DNA of 64,000 nucleotides from Loxodes magnus (lineage: Eukaryota > Ciliophora > Karyorelictea > Loxodida > Loxodidae): positions 248,001 through 312,000 of the forward strand of contig CAMPDV010000307.1 of the NCBI GenBank assembly GCA_946699065.1. Direction: 5' to 3'. Position numbers and translations under genes: made by a program. Numbering within the stretch: position 1 is the stretch's first letter; every line of letters starts with the position of its first letter. Below the pieces are notes generated by a model. The model was given only the letters and a program-made list of their open reading frames with translations, had not been told where the DNA came from and ran no database searches. Below, piece by piece: positions 49,190 through 61,014 of the stretch.

Positions 49190-50179
49190 AGCGATGTGAA
49201 GAAAAGGTTTCTGTACATAGGAGAGCATCTTTGAAAACGACTGTTGCACTTTCCAAATATGACATTGTATTTCCAATTAGTTATAAGAACTTTTGTAGAA
49301 CTTTCATTTTACCCAAAGTTGAATATAGAAGCAGTATAACTCCTTGAGCAGTAAAGTCAGAAATTAAATGAATGATTAAAAAAATTACTAGATTACAAAG
49401 ACTTATATCAAAATTAGCCTTCAAATCTTCATAATCTTCTTTTAATTAATCTTTATTTATTTATCTAAATTGACTTCCATTTATCCACTCTTTAACATAA
49501 AAATTTATGCATTTTGCTGAAAATAACTTGATTCAGCTAGGAAAATCCTAATTCAGATATAGCCTTTTTACTTCAAAAGTGTAATAAATTTAATCTTCCC
49601 TACAAGAAATATATAGATAAAAGCATTGAAAAATATGATTTAGATATTTAAATAACTTATGATTTCAAAGAGTTCAATAAGTATCTCAATATTTAAATCT
49701 AAATAAATTCTTCTAAGAATAACTTTAAAGGAATACAGGAATGTGAACAGCAAAAAGATTTATTGATTAAATAGAAAGTAATTAAAATGTTTCTCTTTAA
49801 TAGCATACACTAAATACAATAACATCTAATCCAAGAAACTATTTCAATCTATAAACTAAGGACTTACATTTATAATTATTAATATAAACTGAACCAACGA
49901 CATATCGAAACATAATTCAACTAACTTTGCTTATGCAGATATTAATTTGATGCATTTGAGCCCATTTTCCAATGTAATCTTTATTCAGACATTTTGAAGA
50001 ATTTTAATAAAACACAAAATAATTACCGTAAATATTAAAGAAGACTAATTTTATACGACTAAAACTATTTTAATCAATAATTTACAAAAATGTTAGATGA
50101 TTAAAGTAGACAAGTACATAACAATATTACATCAATAATTATTTAGAAGAAGATTAAAGATTTTTAAAGAATAGAGTGA
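49190..50179 (+). mobile_element. 5'-truncated non-LTR retrotransposon: reverse-transcriptase C-terminal part
   Basis: The plus strand encodes the part of a LINE ORF2 after the catalytic palm. KRFLYIGEHL resembles the YLG motif, then in the next frame LKTTVALSKYDIVFPISYK, FILPKVEYRSSITP, IKKITRLQRLISKLAFKSS and LPFIHSL. Three in-frame TGA codons (49345, 49369, 49471) sit where LINEs usually have Trp. After a one-base shift near 49.55 kb, NPNSDIAFLLQKCNKFNLP runs on to TGA at 50177, including CLCRYQFDAFEPIFQC, like the cysteine-rich C-terminus of some LINEs. Polymerase motifs and endonuclease are absent, as in typical 5' truncation. Germline-limited non-LTR elements (REP) are known in Tetrahymena; assignment to REP is an inference. 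Confidence 0.7.
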
Positions 50180-50184
50180 AGAAG

Positions 50185-50965
50185 CTGATCTTATTAAAAA
50201 AAGAAAATAATAAATAGATTTAGTTAACTAATCGAATGCTTATCAAGATGAGAGTGAAAGAGAGCCGTGATTGAAAATGCAGAAACTTGTAAATTTAACA
50301 TAATTTACATGATTATTTACCAATAATTATGCACTTATACCTCAATATTTAAAATATTGAAACTCTTATAGTTAATTATTATTAAAAATTAAGATTATTT
50401 ATGTAATTTCAAATTTAGTAATAAAATTAATTTCCTAATTCAAGTTAAAACTAAAAATTTATAATATTAAAAGTCTTTTTATATGAATAACTTTATTTCT
50501 ATTAATGATTTAAGAAATATATTCTAGTTAAGAAAAAATCGGATAATTAAATTTCTATTTTTATTTATTTAAAATAAATTAAAGTAAAATAATTAAAAAA
50601 TATAGTAAATATTTATTTTAATTGCAAATTAGAATATCTCAAATTTTTCTGAGATTTATTGTTTATTATTCTATAAAAATAGCATTTTTTAATTCTATAA
50701 ATATTAAATAAAAATTGAAACTTTGATTTTTAAACTAATATCTCTTAATATAGATATATCTGTTTTACTTATAATTAAGTTAAAAAATGTATTAAATCAT
50801 AAATAAATTATTTATTTTTAATTGAAAAAATTGATGCAATTTTTTTCGGAAAATTTAGATTTATTTGAGTCTTATTTATGTCAAAAATTTAATTTTAAAT
50901 TTCAAATTTTTCCACCAATTTTAAGCCATATTATTTGATTATTATAGTTTATTTTATTTAAAATT
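50185..50965. other. A+T-rich spacer
   Basis: No gene seen between the LINE fragment and the next 5' end motif. Confidence 0.5.
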
Positions 50966-50971
50966 TCATAA

Positions 50972-51012
50972 TAAATTAATCGATGTGGCTCCACCTTTAT
51001 TAGATGTACCAT
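50972..51012 (+). repeat. Retroelement 5' end motif (copy)
   Basis: ATGTGGCTCCACC, TTTATTAGAT and GTACCA match the motif at 42952, but no matching coding start follows, so the element body is different or deleted. Confidence 0.55.
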
Positions 51013-51346
51013 AGATAATAAAAGAAACTAAATTTTGTTGTTAAAATAGTCTAGAAATATTTCTAGTTCCTCTCGTCTCTTTGGTCACTTCTTTCTCCAT
51101 TTTTGAAATAAAAATTTACTATCTTCACTCTCAAAATTCTTATGTTTCTTTCTGAAAACCAGAGTTAGAATTGATTAGAATAAATTCTGATTCTTGTGTA
51201 AAATGTCATAACCGAATTAAATTTTTCTACTTAAAAAAATAATTCATTTCAGTCATGTTTTTAGGTTTTTCCATCTTCCTACCAGATTAACGACATGTAG
51301 AGGCTGGATAACTCTGAGGCCTGGACTTCAGCACACTAATCAGATT

Positions 51347-51500
51347 TTTCTACTGATAGAGAGAACCCTCAAATAAATAAGGCTTATCACACAAGAGCGT
51401 AGTCTTACTTATTTGTGGTGAAATCTATTACAAGAGTACTTGTAATGAAGTCTACAGTGCACCAGATTACCTACTCGGCAGACTAGAGCCCGACATCCAT
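51347..51500. repeat. Structured repeat, copy a
   Basis: Shares GAGAACCCT, CACCAGATTACCTA and GAC..CATCCAT with copy b at 51765-51915. It contains a perfect 8-bp hairpin, ATTACAAG/CTTGTAAT. The minus strand also has protein-like stretches (KPYLFEGSLYQQKNLISVL), so this may be the end of a Gag-like element. Confidence 0.6.
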
Positions 51501-51764
51501 TAAAAAAATGGAATATATAATAAATATAATTATAAAGCAATTAGCACCACATTGGCGAGCAGCTTTTCAATATTATTATTTAATATTAAAAAAGTGTTCT
51601 GATACTTCTTGTTGTCATATGAATAACACCCACTTCTCCAAATGGAGAATCTGCTTATTAAAAATTATTCTTAAATCTTAAATAAAATGTTCTAGTCTTC
51701 TAATAAGATCCAAATAAGAATTAGTAATTAAGTCATTAGCAGCGCATCATTCAAATGTTCATAC

Positions 51765-51915
51765 TGCTAATGAGAACCCTAGTGCAATTTAGGTTTTTTT
51801 CCGAGCTTATCCATCCTTTCCCGTAGTGGCATCTAGTGCGAGATTACTCGCAATGCAGCATTCACTGCACCAGATTACCTATATTTCTCCTGACCACAGA
51901 CGACGTCCATTTTTA
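51765..51915. repeat. Structured repeat, copy b
   Basis: At the place of the copy a hairpin this copy has TGCGAG/CTCGCA, so all but a few stem bases differ while pairing is kept. The minus-strand frame starts MDVVCGQEKYRQSG and stays open well past 100 codons. The copies lie about 420 bases apart in direct orientation. Confidence 0.6.
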
Positions 51916-51919
51916 TAAT

Positions 51920-54168
51920 AACCTTTAATTTAATTTAATTTTATCTAATTAGTTAATAAAATAATTATTTTTTAATATATTTTTAATTTTAAGTTAATCT
52001 TTTTATATTATTTAGATTAAATATTTAATAGCATCTATTATTTCTTATCCAAAAAATGTTATAACATATATATGCTTAATATTTTTAATTATGTTAAATA
52101 AAATTAATTATAATGTTAAATTATTTTTAGTTTGAGACAATTATAAATATTACTTATTCAAGTACCAATAAAATATATTAAATACTCAAAAAATAGATTA
52201 AAATTACTTTAATTGTATTTTAAATAAAAATAAAATTATTATATTAAATAAAGTATAATCTTATAAAAAAAGAGAGAACATTAAAAATTTAATTTTGCTG
52301 CAAATGATCTACAAAAATCTTAGTTTTTTGGCTTATATAAGGTTATTTTTAACTTATCAATTACATAACTTCATTTTAAAGATTAAAATATAAAAATAAA
52401 AAGAATTTTGAATTAATTTGGTTAATTATAATTTTATATTTATTATACTAGATATTATGAAATTAATATTATAAAATAAAATATTTAATTAGATTAAAAG
52501 TAAAAGAATATACCTTATATTTTTACTTTAAAATAAATAGAAAATATTATTTAATGCATTTATGTAATAATTTATGTAAATTAATTAATTTACATAAAAA
52601 TACAAAATATAATCATTTTCGCGTGTTTTGATAATTAGCTTTGAATGAAATCAACTTCTAACATTATAAAATCTGACCACCATTCATTAAATCTTATAAA
52701 GATAATTGTAAGAAAGAGAATGATACCAACTTATCGTTATTATTATAATAAATCATTATATGAATAACAGTTTAAATTATTATGCTTCAATTTCTAGTCT
52801 AAAATGACTTACCCTTTTTTCTTGCTTTGATTTATACATTAATATATTTAAAAATTACTTAATAAGTTATTCTTAAATTAAAAACTATTAAAGTAACATA
52901 AAAATAAGGATAATATATGAAATTATTATAAAAGATATTTAATAATTCTGTTCTATTAATTTAAATCTAATAACACTTTTCTATTCTAATTTTTTAATTT
53001 ATATTTATTTCCTTTTTCAATTTATTTAAAATCCTAAAAGATTTTAAGTTAAAATAAATAAATAAATATATTTATTTATTTTAAACAAATATATAATAAT
53101 TAATATTACATTGTGAAAAGCATGTTTAAGATTTTTAATATCTATGAATTTCATATGAAGGATTAATTCAATTTGGATTAAAATTATTTAAAAAGATTTA
53201 AATTTAAATATATTTTTAGATTTTATAATTATTAAAATAATATTTCATATTTTTAATTAAATATTTCTTCCATAATCTCTTAAGAATTTAATTGCATATT
53301 TATTAATAGCTAACATCTTAGAAAATTTTTAATTATCTATAAAAGTTAAATTTTTAAATATTTTGCATTTATATCATAATTATCCTTTTTAGCGTTATTA
53401 CTAAATTATTTTTTAATTTTTTTATATGAAGTGATTTGATATTACTTTCATTAGACTTTTTTAAGAATTATAAATTAAAAGTTTTCAAGATAATTATTTA
53501 GATTATATATAGATTTAGTAAAATATTTAAATTTTAATTATTAGATCTAATCATTCATTTCCATAAATTAAAATATTATTTTTTATTAATATTTACTTTT
53601 TCGTAGAATGTTAAAATATAATAATAAAGAAATTCATTTTCTCGTTTAAATTTTAATATATTCTTATTAGCATTCCTTATTATTTTTAGGTGTTATATAT
53701 TTTTAAGTTAAAGATATGGCTTAAGTAAAAATGTAGATAAAAGTTTAAATTTTAATTGAAATAATTATGTTTACAAATAAACTTCTAAGATATACTAGTT
53801 TTAACTTTAAAATATAATGCTTAATAATAAAATCTTTATTTTAAGTATTTTTACATTGGAACTGAAATAAGAAGGTTCATTTTGCATTTTAATTTTAAAT
53901 ATATCTTATAAACTTTTACTTTGAGTAAAATTTAATTTTTGCTTTCGAGTAATTAAAAAATATAAATCTTGAAATCTCATTATAATTATAAAATATAGAA
54001 ATTATTATAATTTTTAATTTAATTTTAAGAATTAGATAAATATCTTTCAAACTTTTTTTTTTAATTATTCGAAGCTAATCTAAAAAAGTATTAAATATTT
54101 AATAAGAGAATAAAAATGTTAAAAGATAAAAAGATATAAATATTAAGAGATTTTAATGCAAAATCACT
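51920..54168. other. A+T-rich spacer
   Basis: No gene or repeat recognised. Confidence 0.5.
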
Positions 54169-54171
54169 AAA

Positions 54172-57100
54172 TCAAAAGTTTGATACATAGTTTTCATCAA
54201 GAAAGTCTTTTAAACAATTGTATTTGATGGTCTCATTCTGAATATCTTAATTTGTATGATTGAAAATATTCCAGATTATTAGATATTGATGATTCTAAAT
54301 ACTTTCAGTTTCTAATCTTTATCTTGATTATCTTTAAGTCAGAAAAATAATTCTTGGACAAGGATAATAATTGTATTTGAATAATTAGTTACTGCTTAGT
54401 AACTATTTAAGTAATTTTCTACAAAACTATTTGAATTTATTGAGGTATTTAAGTTGAAATTATCTCAGCATCTTATCTTTATATTCCTTAAAATCTAACT
54501 ATTCTTTTTTCTAGAATTCTATATTCATAATAAAGAGAGCAAATTTAATTTTTTTCATTAAAACTAAGACTTTTACATCTCCCAATTACTCACTTTTTAT
54601 ATTTTTTTGATCATTAGTTTTTCTTCCATTATGTTGCTATAATATTCCTTCTAATTATTAAAACTTAATTCTTGTTATTTATCATTTGTCTTTATATCTT
54701 ATTTTTCCTAGTTAACAAGTTTATTCACGAACTATCGAGTTTTAAAAAAGGTGACTGAAAGTAATTATTTTTGATTTTCATTTAAGTTTTAATTAATTTT
54801 TAGTCTCTTTAGTTTTATTTCTATTTCATTATTGTATTTTGTTCCAATCTATAAATCAAGAAGTACTTGAAATTTATTTAGAATTTCTAACTTATTTTTA
54901 AAGAATAATTGTTCTAATAGCTATCTTTATTAATTCTAACTTAAGCTAAATTAATTTAATAATGCTTAAAACTTTAGATGTGTATTCTTTATAATAATTT
55001 CTACGTTTTAGTTAGGTTTGTATCTTTAATCTTCTGCTTCTTATAAGAAGTTATTTATAATTTTATTTTTAATTATCTCTATTACTTTTTATTAAATCTA
55101 TGAAACTGTTTTAGTAGCAGTATCCGCAATAAAAATGTTTCTTAGATATCTTAAGTCTTTTTAAAAGAATTATATAACTGATTCTAAATCTATTTAAGTG
55201 TTAGTCAATAGTAACTCATAAAATCTTATTGTTTCTTCTTCTATTTCTTCTATTATACTCTGGTACATTTCTTCTGGAATCAATTATTGGGAGTTGGTAT
55301 ATTAAACAGTCTACTCGTTTAAAGTAATATCAAAGATAGATTACATTAATTTTTTGACTAAGTGAAATTCATATTATTTAATCTTAGAAATTTTATCTTA
55401 TTCAATTTGATGCTTACTTAGCTTATGCTTGTTGATATATTCTTAGATTCTTTGTATATGTTGCCATCTAAATAAATCCAATTTTTTAGCTCTTCATTGT
55501 GTAATTAAATTAATAGCAGCTGTTCTTAGTTGGCTTTATAATTAAATATATACTTCTTTAATCCAAATAGTGGACATATGTCTTCATATTGTATATTAAG
55601 GAACTTCAACTGTCTCATTCAATAAGCTATCGTAAAAGTCATTTATCAATTATTAATAAATATCAAAATTTTCCTATATATCTTAAATTGAACAGGTATA
55701 AGCACTCCATTATTTGGTATATTCTTGGATCAAACTTTCGTCATTTTGTATATTTATAGATATGCTAGCTTTTTAAAGCTAGCAGTAAAATTATATCTAG
55801 GAATCAAAGAAATTAAACATTTCTATTATAAAAGGATTCTATTTACTGTTTTCAAATTATCTTTACTATGATAGCTGGAAATCTTAATTACAAGATAAAA
55901 CAGAGTTGCTATTTTTCTAGAATTAACTTTTAATATTCAAGTATTCGTTTTATTTACAATCCTATAATGCAAGCCATCTCATTTAATAAAATTATGTTTT
56001 AAATACTTCATTTTCTTTCAATTCCTAAAACATATTTTACCCATTTTTTTCTAGCTTTCTGAAGATATTTTGTAATTGATTTACACTGCTACACTGTTTA
56101 TAGGAATCAGGCATATAATAATTAGCAAGACAATCCTAGTAAATTGTTGGAAAAGTATATTCTCTTCTAAGCTTTGGAAAAGGAATTGCTGGCGTTTTTA
56201 AAGTATTTAGTAAATAATCTTGCATTATTTTGGCTTCATTTTCCGTCCAAATATTTCCTTCAAGTTGTTTTAACTAAATTTAAGACCCTCTCTTATATAA
56301 TAGTTTCCAATTAACTTTGACAATTTCTTTAATCACTTATAAGTCTCTTTACTTTAATTACTCTACTTGTTTAATTAAGGTTCCCAAATTAAACCAATCG
56401 TTTTAATTAATTCATTTCTTCTTGCATAGCATGAATCATATTTCATTGCTATCATTTATTATATTATTAGTTCTTTTGCACAGCAGCATTACTTTCAAAA
56501 GATCATTTATATCTAAAAACGCTGCTATCTTGGTCAGTGTATTTTTCATCAAAAACTTCTTTTATAAGCTTAGACTTTCTTACATCTTTATTATTATCTA
56601 AAAACTAATTCTTTTATATCAATATTTTTTAACAGTAAAAATCATTTATGCTATTATTTATATCTAATTAAGAATCTTTTAAAAACATAAAAGAAACCAA
56701 CAATTTTCTTTAGTATTCCTATATAAATTAAATTAAAATGTAAAAATTAATTATAAGATACTTAAATTTTATAAGGATAAATTTGGTTTAATTCATTTTT
56801 ATATTATAAGACTCTTAGTATTTTTAACTTATTTTTATTATAGTTTTAAAGTATATGGATCTTAAGTTACCTATCTCTATTAATTTATTCTTACTATTTT
56901 ATTTTTTTTATTATGATATTTTCTTTTGCTTCTATGCTTACTTTTTATAAAATTAATAAATTAAAATTCATCCTAAAATTTAGGGATAATGCTGGTTACT
57001 TTTTCAATTAACTCAAAATAGCATACTAGGATTTTTATTTCTTAGAAATGGTATATTTTTTCAACCTTGCACAATTATATGATATCTCAAATGCATCCAA

Positions 57101-57960
57101 TTAAATTTAAGATCTTCTTAAACTAAATTGATAATCAGTTTTGCTGCAAGATAAATGGGATTTTGTCTTTTTAGCGAAGAATATGATTTATAAAGGTGGT
57201 AATTTATTAGTGAACGTTTATTATTTTATATATTTCTTTGAAAATTCTAATAAACTTTTTGCATCTTTATTCTATAACTTATCATCTTCTGAATGCTTAT
57301 ATTAATTCTCTTTACTTTTTCTCTTACAATTACATCTCTATTTTGCTGCTAAAATTATTAAGATTTTATAACTAAATATTCCTTTTTAGTAAAATTTTCT
57401 TTAAAAGTTGTTATTAAAATTATTAATCTTTGATATCTCAAAAATCTGAGATGCAACTTCTAATTATGATGTTAGATTAATTTGGGGATTAAATATATTT
57501 AGAAAGTTTGCAGAGTCTTTTTTGTTTGAAATTTCTTTGATACTATTAAGATTCTTTTTTAAACATCTTATTAACAATAAATTTTGTCTCTTCCCTTTGA
57601 AAGCACTCTCAGCTAGTTTTAAAACTGTTTTATTTTATCATATTATTATTTTAATTTTTCTTAAACAATTACTAAGTTATTTTGATCATTGACCTCTGTT
57701 CTCTTGGATTTTATCGTTTCTCTTGAAGATAAAAATTTTAATTAAAGACAATAATATAAGAAATATTTCCTTTATAAGTCTTTGAAATGCTTCTAATTCT
57801 TTATTTTCGTAACTAGATTTAAGATTTTTTATTCATAAAAATATTTTTTACTTGCAGAATCATCTAGCTAGCTGAGGTATCTATTTTATAATTAAGTCTA
57901 TTTTCGAATCTCGATCTTCGTTACTTATTATTTTATCATCTCTAGTTATTTTAAAAGCTA
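54172..57960 (-). pseudogene. Large unidentified gene, coiled-coil-rich, several frame breaks
   Basis: The minus strand is protein-like for about 3.8 kb. One frame is TGA-free for 331 codons (57637-56642; FQRKFYQKGIFSYKILII, RRSQIQLDAFEISYNCARLK). A second piece reads VRKSKLIKEVFDEKYTDQDS. The longest frame runs 56411-54555, 618 codons with two TGA: LLYKRGSQIQLKQLEGNIW, PAIPFPKLRREYTFPTIY, then LIPEEMYQSIIEEIEEETIR and QLLEQLFFKNKLEILNKF. A last frame ends FLDENYVSNF at TGA 54172-54174. Composition is that of a ciliate structural or regulatory protein with long helices. No catalytic motif is visible; NIWTENEAKIM faintly recalls a SANT/Myb start but is not enough. Some frame changes may be introns. 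Not recognised. Confidence 0.55.
55764..55783. repeat. Perfect 9-bp inverted repeat
   Basis: GCTAGCTTT and AAAGCTAGC separated by two bases, inside the large minus-strand gene. The coding sequence there (Cys-Gln-Leu-Gln-Lys-Ala-Ser) accommodates it, so it may be accidental or a transposon footprint. Confidence 0.6.
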
Positions 57961-57964
57961 ACTA

Positions 57965-59060
57965 TTAGAAAAATAGAAGTCGAAATCAAAATTTTAAGCA
58001 AGTTACTTTAAAGAAAAAGTCTATTATTTTATACTTAAGAATTGGTAAATTCCTCAGGATAGAAATTTACTAGGCATTTTTATCCTAAAATCTTCCAGAC
58101 AATAATTAGACCAAAAGCAAGAGAACAGTAAAATTTAGCTTTATGACAGTGAAATGTTTATAATGGTTGGATTTCTTATTCTTTAGCGCCAATAATTAGC
58201 GATTCTCTTTAATATTAACTAAGATGTGATATATTTGGATTAATATTTGAATATTTGCTTATTAATATAAAAGTAACATTTAAATATCACATAAAGTTTT
58301 AAAACTAATAACGAAGAATTGAAAAACTCTGCTTAAATTTGTATTTTTAATTAAAGCTATTATATCTAAATAAATAAATTTAATAGTAATATAAATACTA
58401 AAAATAAAAATATTTTTAATCAAAACTTCATTGAAAATTTTTAATTTTTTAATTAAGAAATCATTATATTTATCTGTTCATTTTAATATTATATTCTTTT
58501 CCTGATATTTTTTTAAAGAATTAATACCTTTTATTTTACTCATAAACAACTAATTTAAAAATTGAAGATATTGTAAAATAAATAGAAAAGAAATAATAAT
58601 TTTCCTCATACTATCAATATATAATTATTATAGAGTTTAGATTATTAATTTATTCTTTATTTTTCTACTATACTATTATTTAAAATTAATAAATCCAAAT
58701 ATTTAATTCATTACAAACACTAAAAATATCATATTTTAAAAGTATATATGTTTATCAAATTTCTAATTAAAATACTAAAAATTAATTCAAAAAATCTAAA
58801 TTTAAAATTTAAAGGCTAAAACTACCAAAAATATATTAGAGAATTATTTTAATCTATTTATTTGCCTTTATTTACATATAATCAATTAAATCAATATAAA
58901 TCAAAGTATAAATCAAATTATTAATATATCAAAAATATTTAATCAAATACTCCTCAATTTTCACCTATAATGTTTTAGTTAACTTATTTCTTTATTCTCC
59001 TCCTTATCACTTTTCAATCAAAGTGAACTCATTTTTTATATGTCTAAGCCGTAGAATAAG
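57965..59060. other. A+T-rich spacer
   Basis: No gene recognised between the large gene and the 59 kb retroelement piece. Confidence 0.45.
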
Positions 59061-59081
59061 AATATTATCCTCTAGTGATCA

Positions 59082-59640
59082 TCAAACTGACCTAAATAGA
59101 ATTTTTGGGCATTAAATAAGTATCCATGTTTTGATGAAATTCCCATTCTGCAAATAAAGTAAGAGAGGCATTTGAGTCTCAACAGTTTAGCTGTGCTACA
59201 AGAGCTTCCATTTAATACAAGCGATTAAACTGATAAATCTCAAGAGAAAACCTTAAGAAATTGTATTAAGTACAGTAGATTGTTATTCCATTGAAATTTC
59301 CTTTAAACATGCTGTAAAATCTTATTGCGTTAAAGATACAAAATCCTAGCCTTCCATTTTTAATATAACATATAATAAAAAATATTTAAATGAAGGTTTC
59401 CAATTTTTTGCCTTCTTAGCTTTAGTAGGTGGAACCTCCGAAGGTAATTAAGCTATCAATTAAGGGGTGAAGAAAGGATAGCTTCATCAGAGTTGAGAAA
59501 TTAAGTACCTATAATAAACTTTTTTTTCACTGAATTAATTTATCCTTGGAACCTGGAACGAAATAACCTTTGCTTGTGGTGCTGTTTGACCTTGAAGTGG
59601 GGTGATATGTGAGCACAGCTTTAGTAGTTTCAAGAGACAT
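59082..59640 (-). pseudogene. Retroelement N-terminal gene, homologue of the 43 kb gene
   Basis: From ATG 59640: MSLETTKAVLTYHPTSRSNS, matching SLTTTKVV and the Ser/Thr block at 43 kb; then the module at 59473-59515 (IGTQF-, SDEAI in mixed frames), PSEVPPTKAKKAKNWKPSF, and a longer continuation, KMEGQDFVSLTQQDFTACLK and EISMEQQSTVLN, down to TGA near 59082. Frame changes flank the module. This copy shows more of the protein than the others. Its 5' end motif lies at 59675-59714. Confidence 0.55.
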
Positions 59641-59674
59641 ATTCTTAATTTTTCAAGATTTATCCCATTTAATC

Positions 59675-59714
59675 GTGGTAAATCTAATAATAGGTAAGCC
59701 ACGTTGATTTAGAT
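59675..59714 (-). repeat. Retroelement 5' end motif (copy)
   Basis: Minus strand reads AAATCAACGTGGCTTACC then TATTATTAGATTTACCA, matching 42952 and 50972. Confidence 0.6.
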
Positions 59715-59719
59715 AATTA

Positions 59720-60055
59720 ATATAAAAAGAATAACAATTAAAATATACATGCTTAATTTAAAGGTGAAAGTAAATATTTAAAAATTAAAAATAATTAGAA
59801 ATTAAAGCCAAAATATTCTTAAATAGACTTTTAACTTTATTAAATTATAATTCATCTTATAGATTTTTATTGCTAAGTTATTATATTTTAGAATATTTTA
59901 AAACCTTTGTAGCAATAATTATAACAATAAATATGATAAAACTCAATCTTTAAAATTATTATAATAATTAAAAAAATCTTTAAATTTAATATTTTAAAGT
60001 AATTAGTCTAAAATTTTATTGCTTCTCAAAAAAATATTTTTCTCTCTTCTTTAGA
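59720..60055. other. A+T-rich spacer
   Basis: No gene seen upstream of the 59 kb element end and downstream of X2. Confidence 0.5.
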
Positions 60056-60058
60056 GAT

Positions 60059-61012
60059 TCATAACTTATTTAAATTCTTTAATAACTCCTCAAATATTTC
60101 ATTCACTAATTTATTGTTTTCTTCATATGGAAGGTTTTAATCCATTAAATATAAAACTTTTAAATTTAAGCTAGTTTGTATTTTTTCTTGCTATTACAGC
60201 TAAATTAATATTTTTTATAAATTATCTTCGTATTTTATCTGTGTAACTATTATTTATTCTATCCCGTATCCTTATTTAAGTAAAGCCTTTATAATCTACC
60301 TATTACTTGTTGCTAAATTTTATAGCTTTATTATTATATTTATCATGGTTTATAGATTCATTTCTATAGGGACTTATTATAGATTATAAATAGGGCTTAA
60401 TTGCTACTAATCTTAATGAAGCTATGATATTTCATTCTGAATTTGTTCATTTAGGTCGTCATTTATCATGTCTAAAGTAGGAATTCCTATAAGTTACAAA
60501 CTTTATTTGGAAGTTTAATTTTTTATTATTTCGCTAATAGTGTGCTTGTTACTTTCAGTTAACAGTCTCCTAGCTATACAGCAATTTTAATGTCCAATCT
60601 TTGCTAGATCTTGCTTAATGATATGAAAAGCAAATAAATAAAAATTGTTGTTTTATTAAAACTGATTAACTGCTTCTTTGATAGAACTTTTTATTTATGC
60701 GTTATATTTATATAATTCTCCTATTTTCTCATTCTAATGCTTATCAATATCAAAAAGTCAAGCAATTCCCATTTTGTTCAAATGTCTTTCATATCCATAT
60801 AGTGTAGAGCGTGATTCTCCTTTTTATTCGCAAATAGAATTCTTTACTTTAAGTAAATTTTTCTTTGTTTAGGTTTTACCCTGCTAAAGCTCATAATCCT
60901 CCATTAACACAATTATTTCTCAAATAAATCTTGAATCTTTTCTGGTTCTTTTCTTTTCACTTGATTGTTCAACTAGATCACCTTCTACTTCTTAAAATGG
61001 TTAAATCTTCAT
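60059..61012 (-). pseudogene. Gene X2, unidentified protein, uninterrupted paralogue of X1
   Basis: One 317-codon frame from ATG 61012 to TGA 60059, with two in-frame TGA codons (60920-60922, 60758-60760) and no frameshift. Protein: acidic/basic start (MKIQPFQEVEGDLVEQSSEK), then KGESRSTLYGYERHLNKMGI, FDIDKHQNEKIGELYKYNAQ, LFAFHIIKQDLAKIGHQNCC, and a Gln-rich helical C-terminal half (IQNEISQLHQDQQQLSP, then VNEIFEELLKNLNKL). In X1 the residues at the two TGA sites are Tyr and Leu. The conserved region with Tyr, His and basic residues followed by helices could be DNA-binding, but this is a guess. It lacks the element inserted in X1 and so records the empty site. No family recognised. Confidence 0.6.
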
Positions 61013-61014
61013 AT

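Noticed and set aside
49627-49629. A fourth in-frame TGA in the LINE fragment
   Set aside because: Recounting showed a one-base frame shift near 49.55 kb; in the correct downstream frame this triplet is not read.
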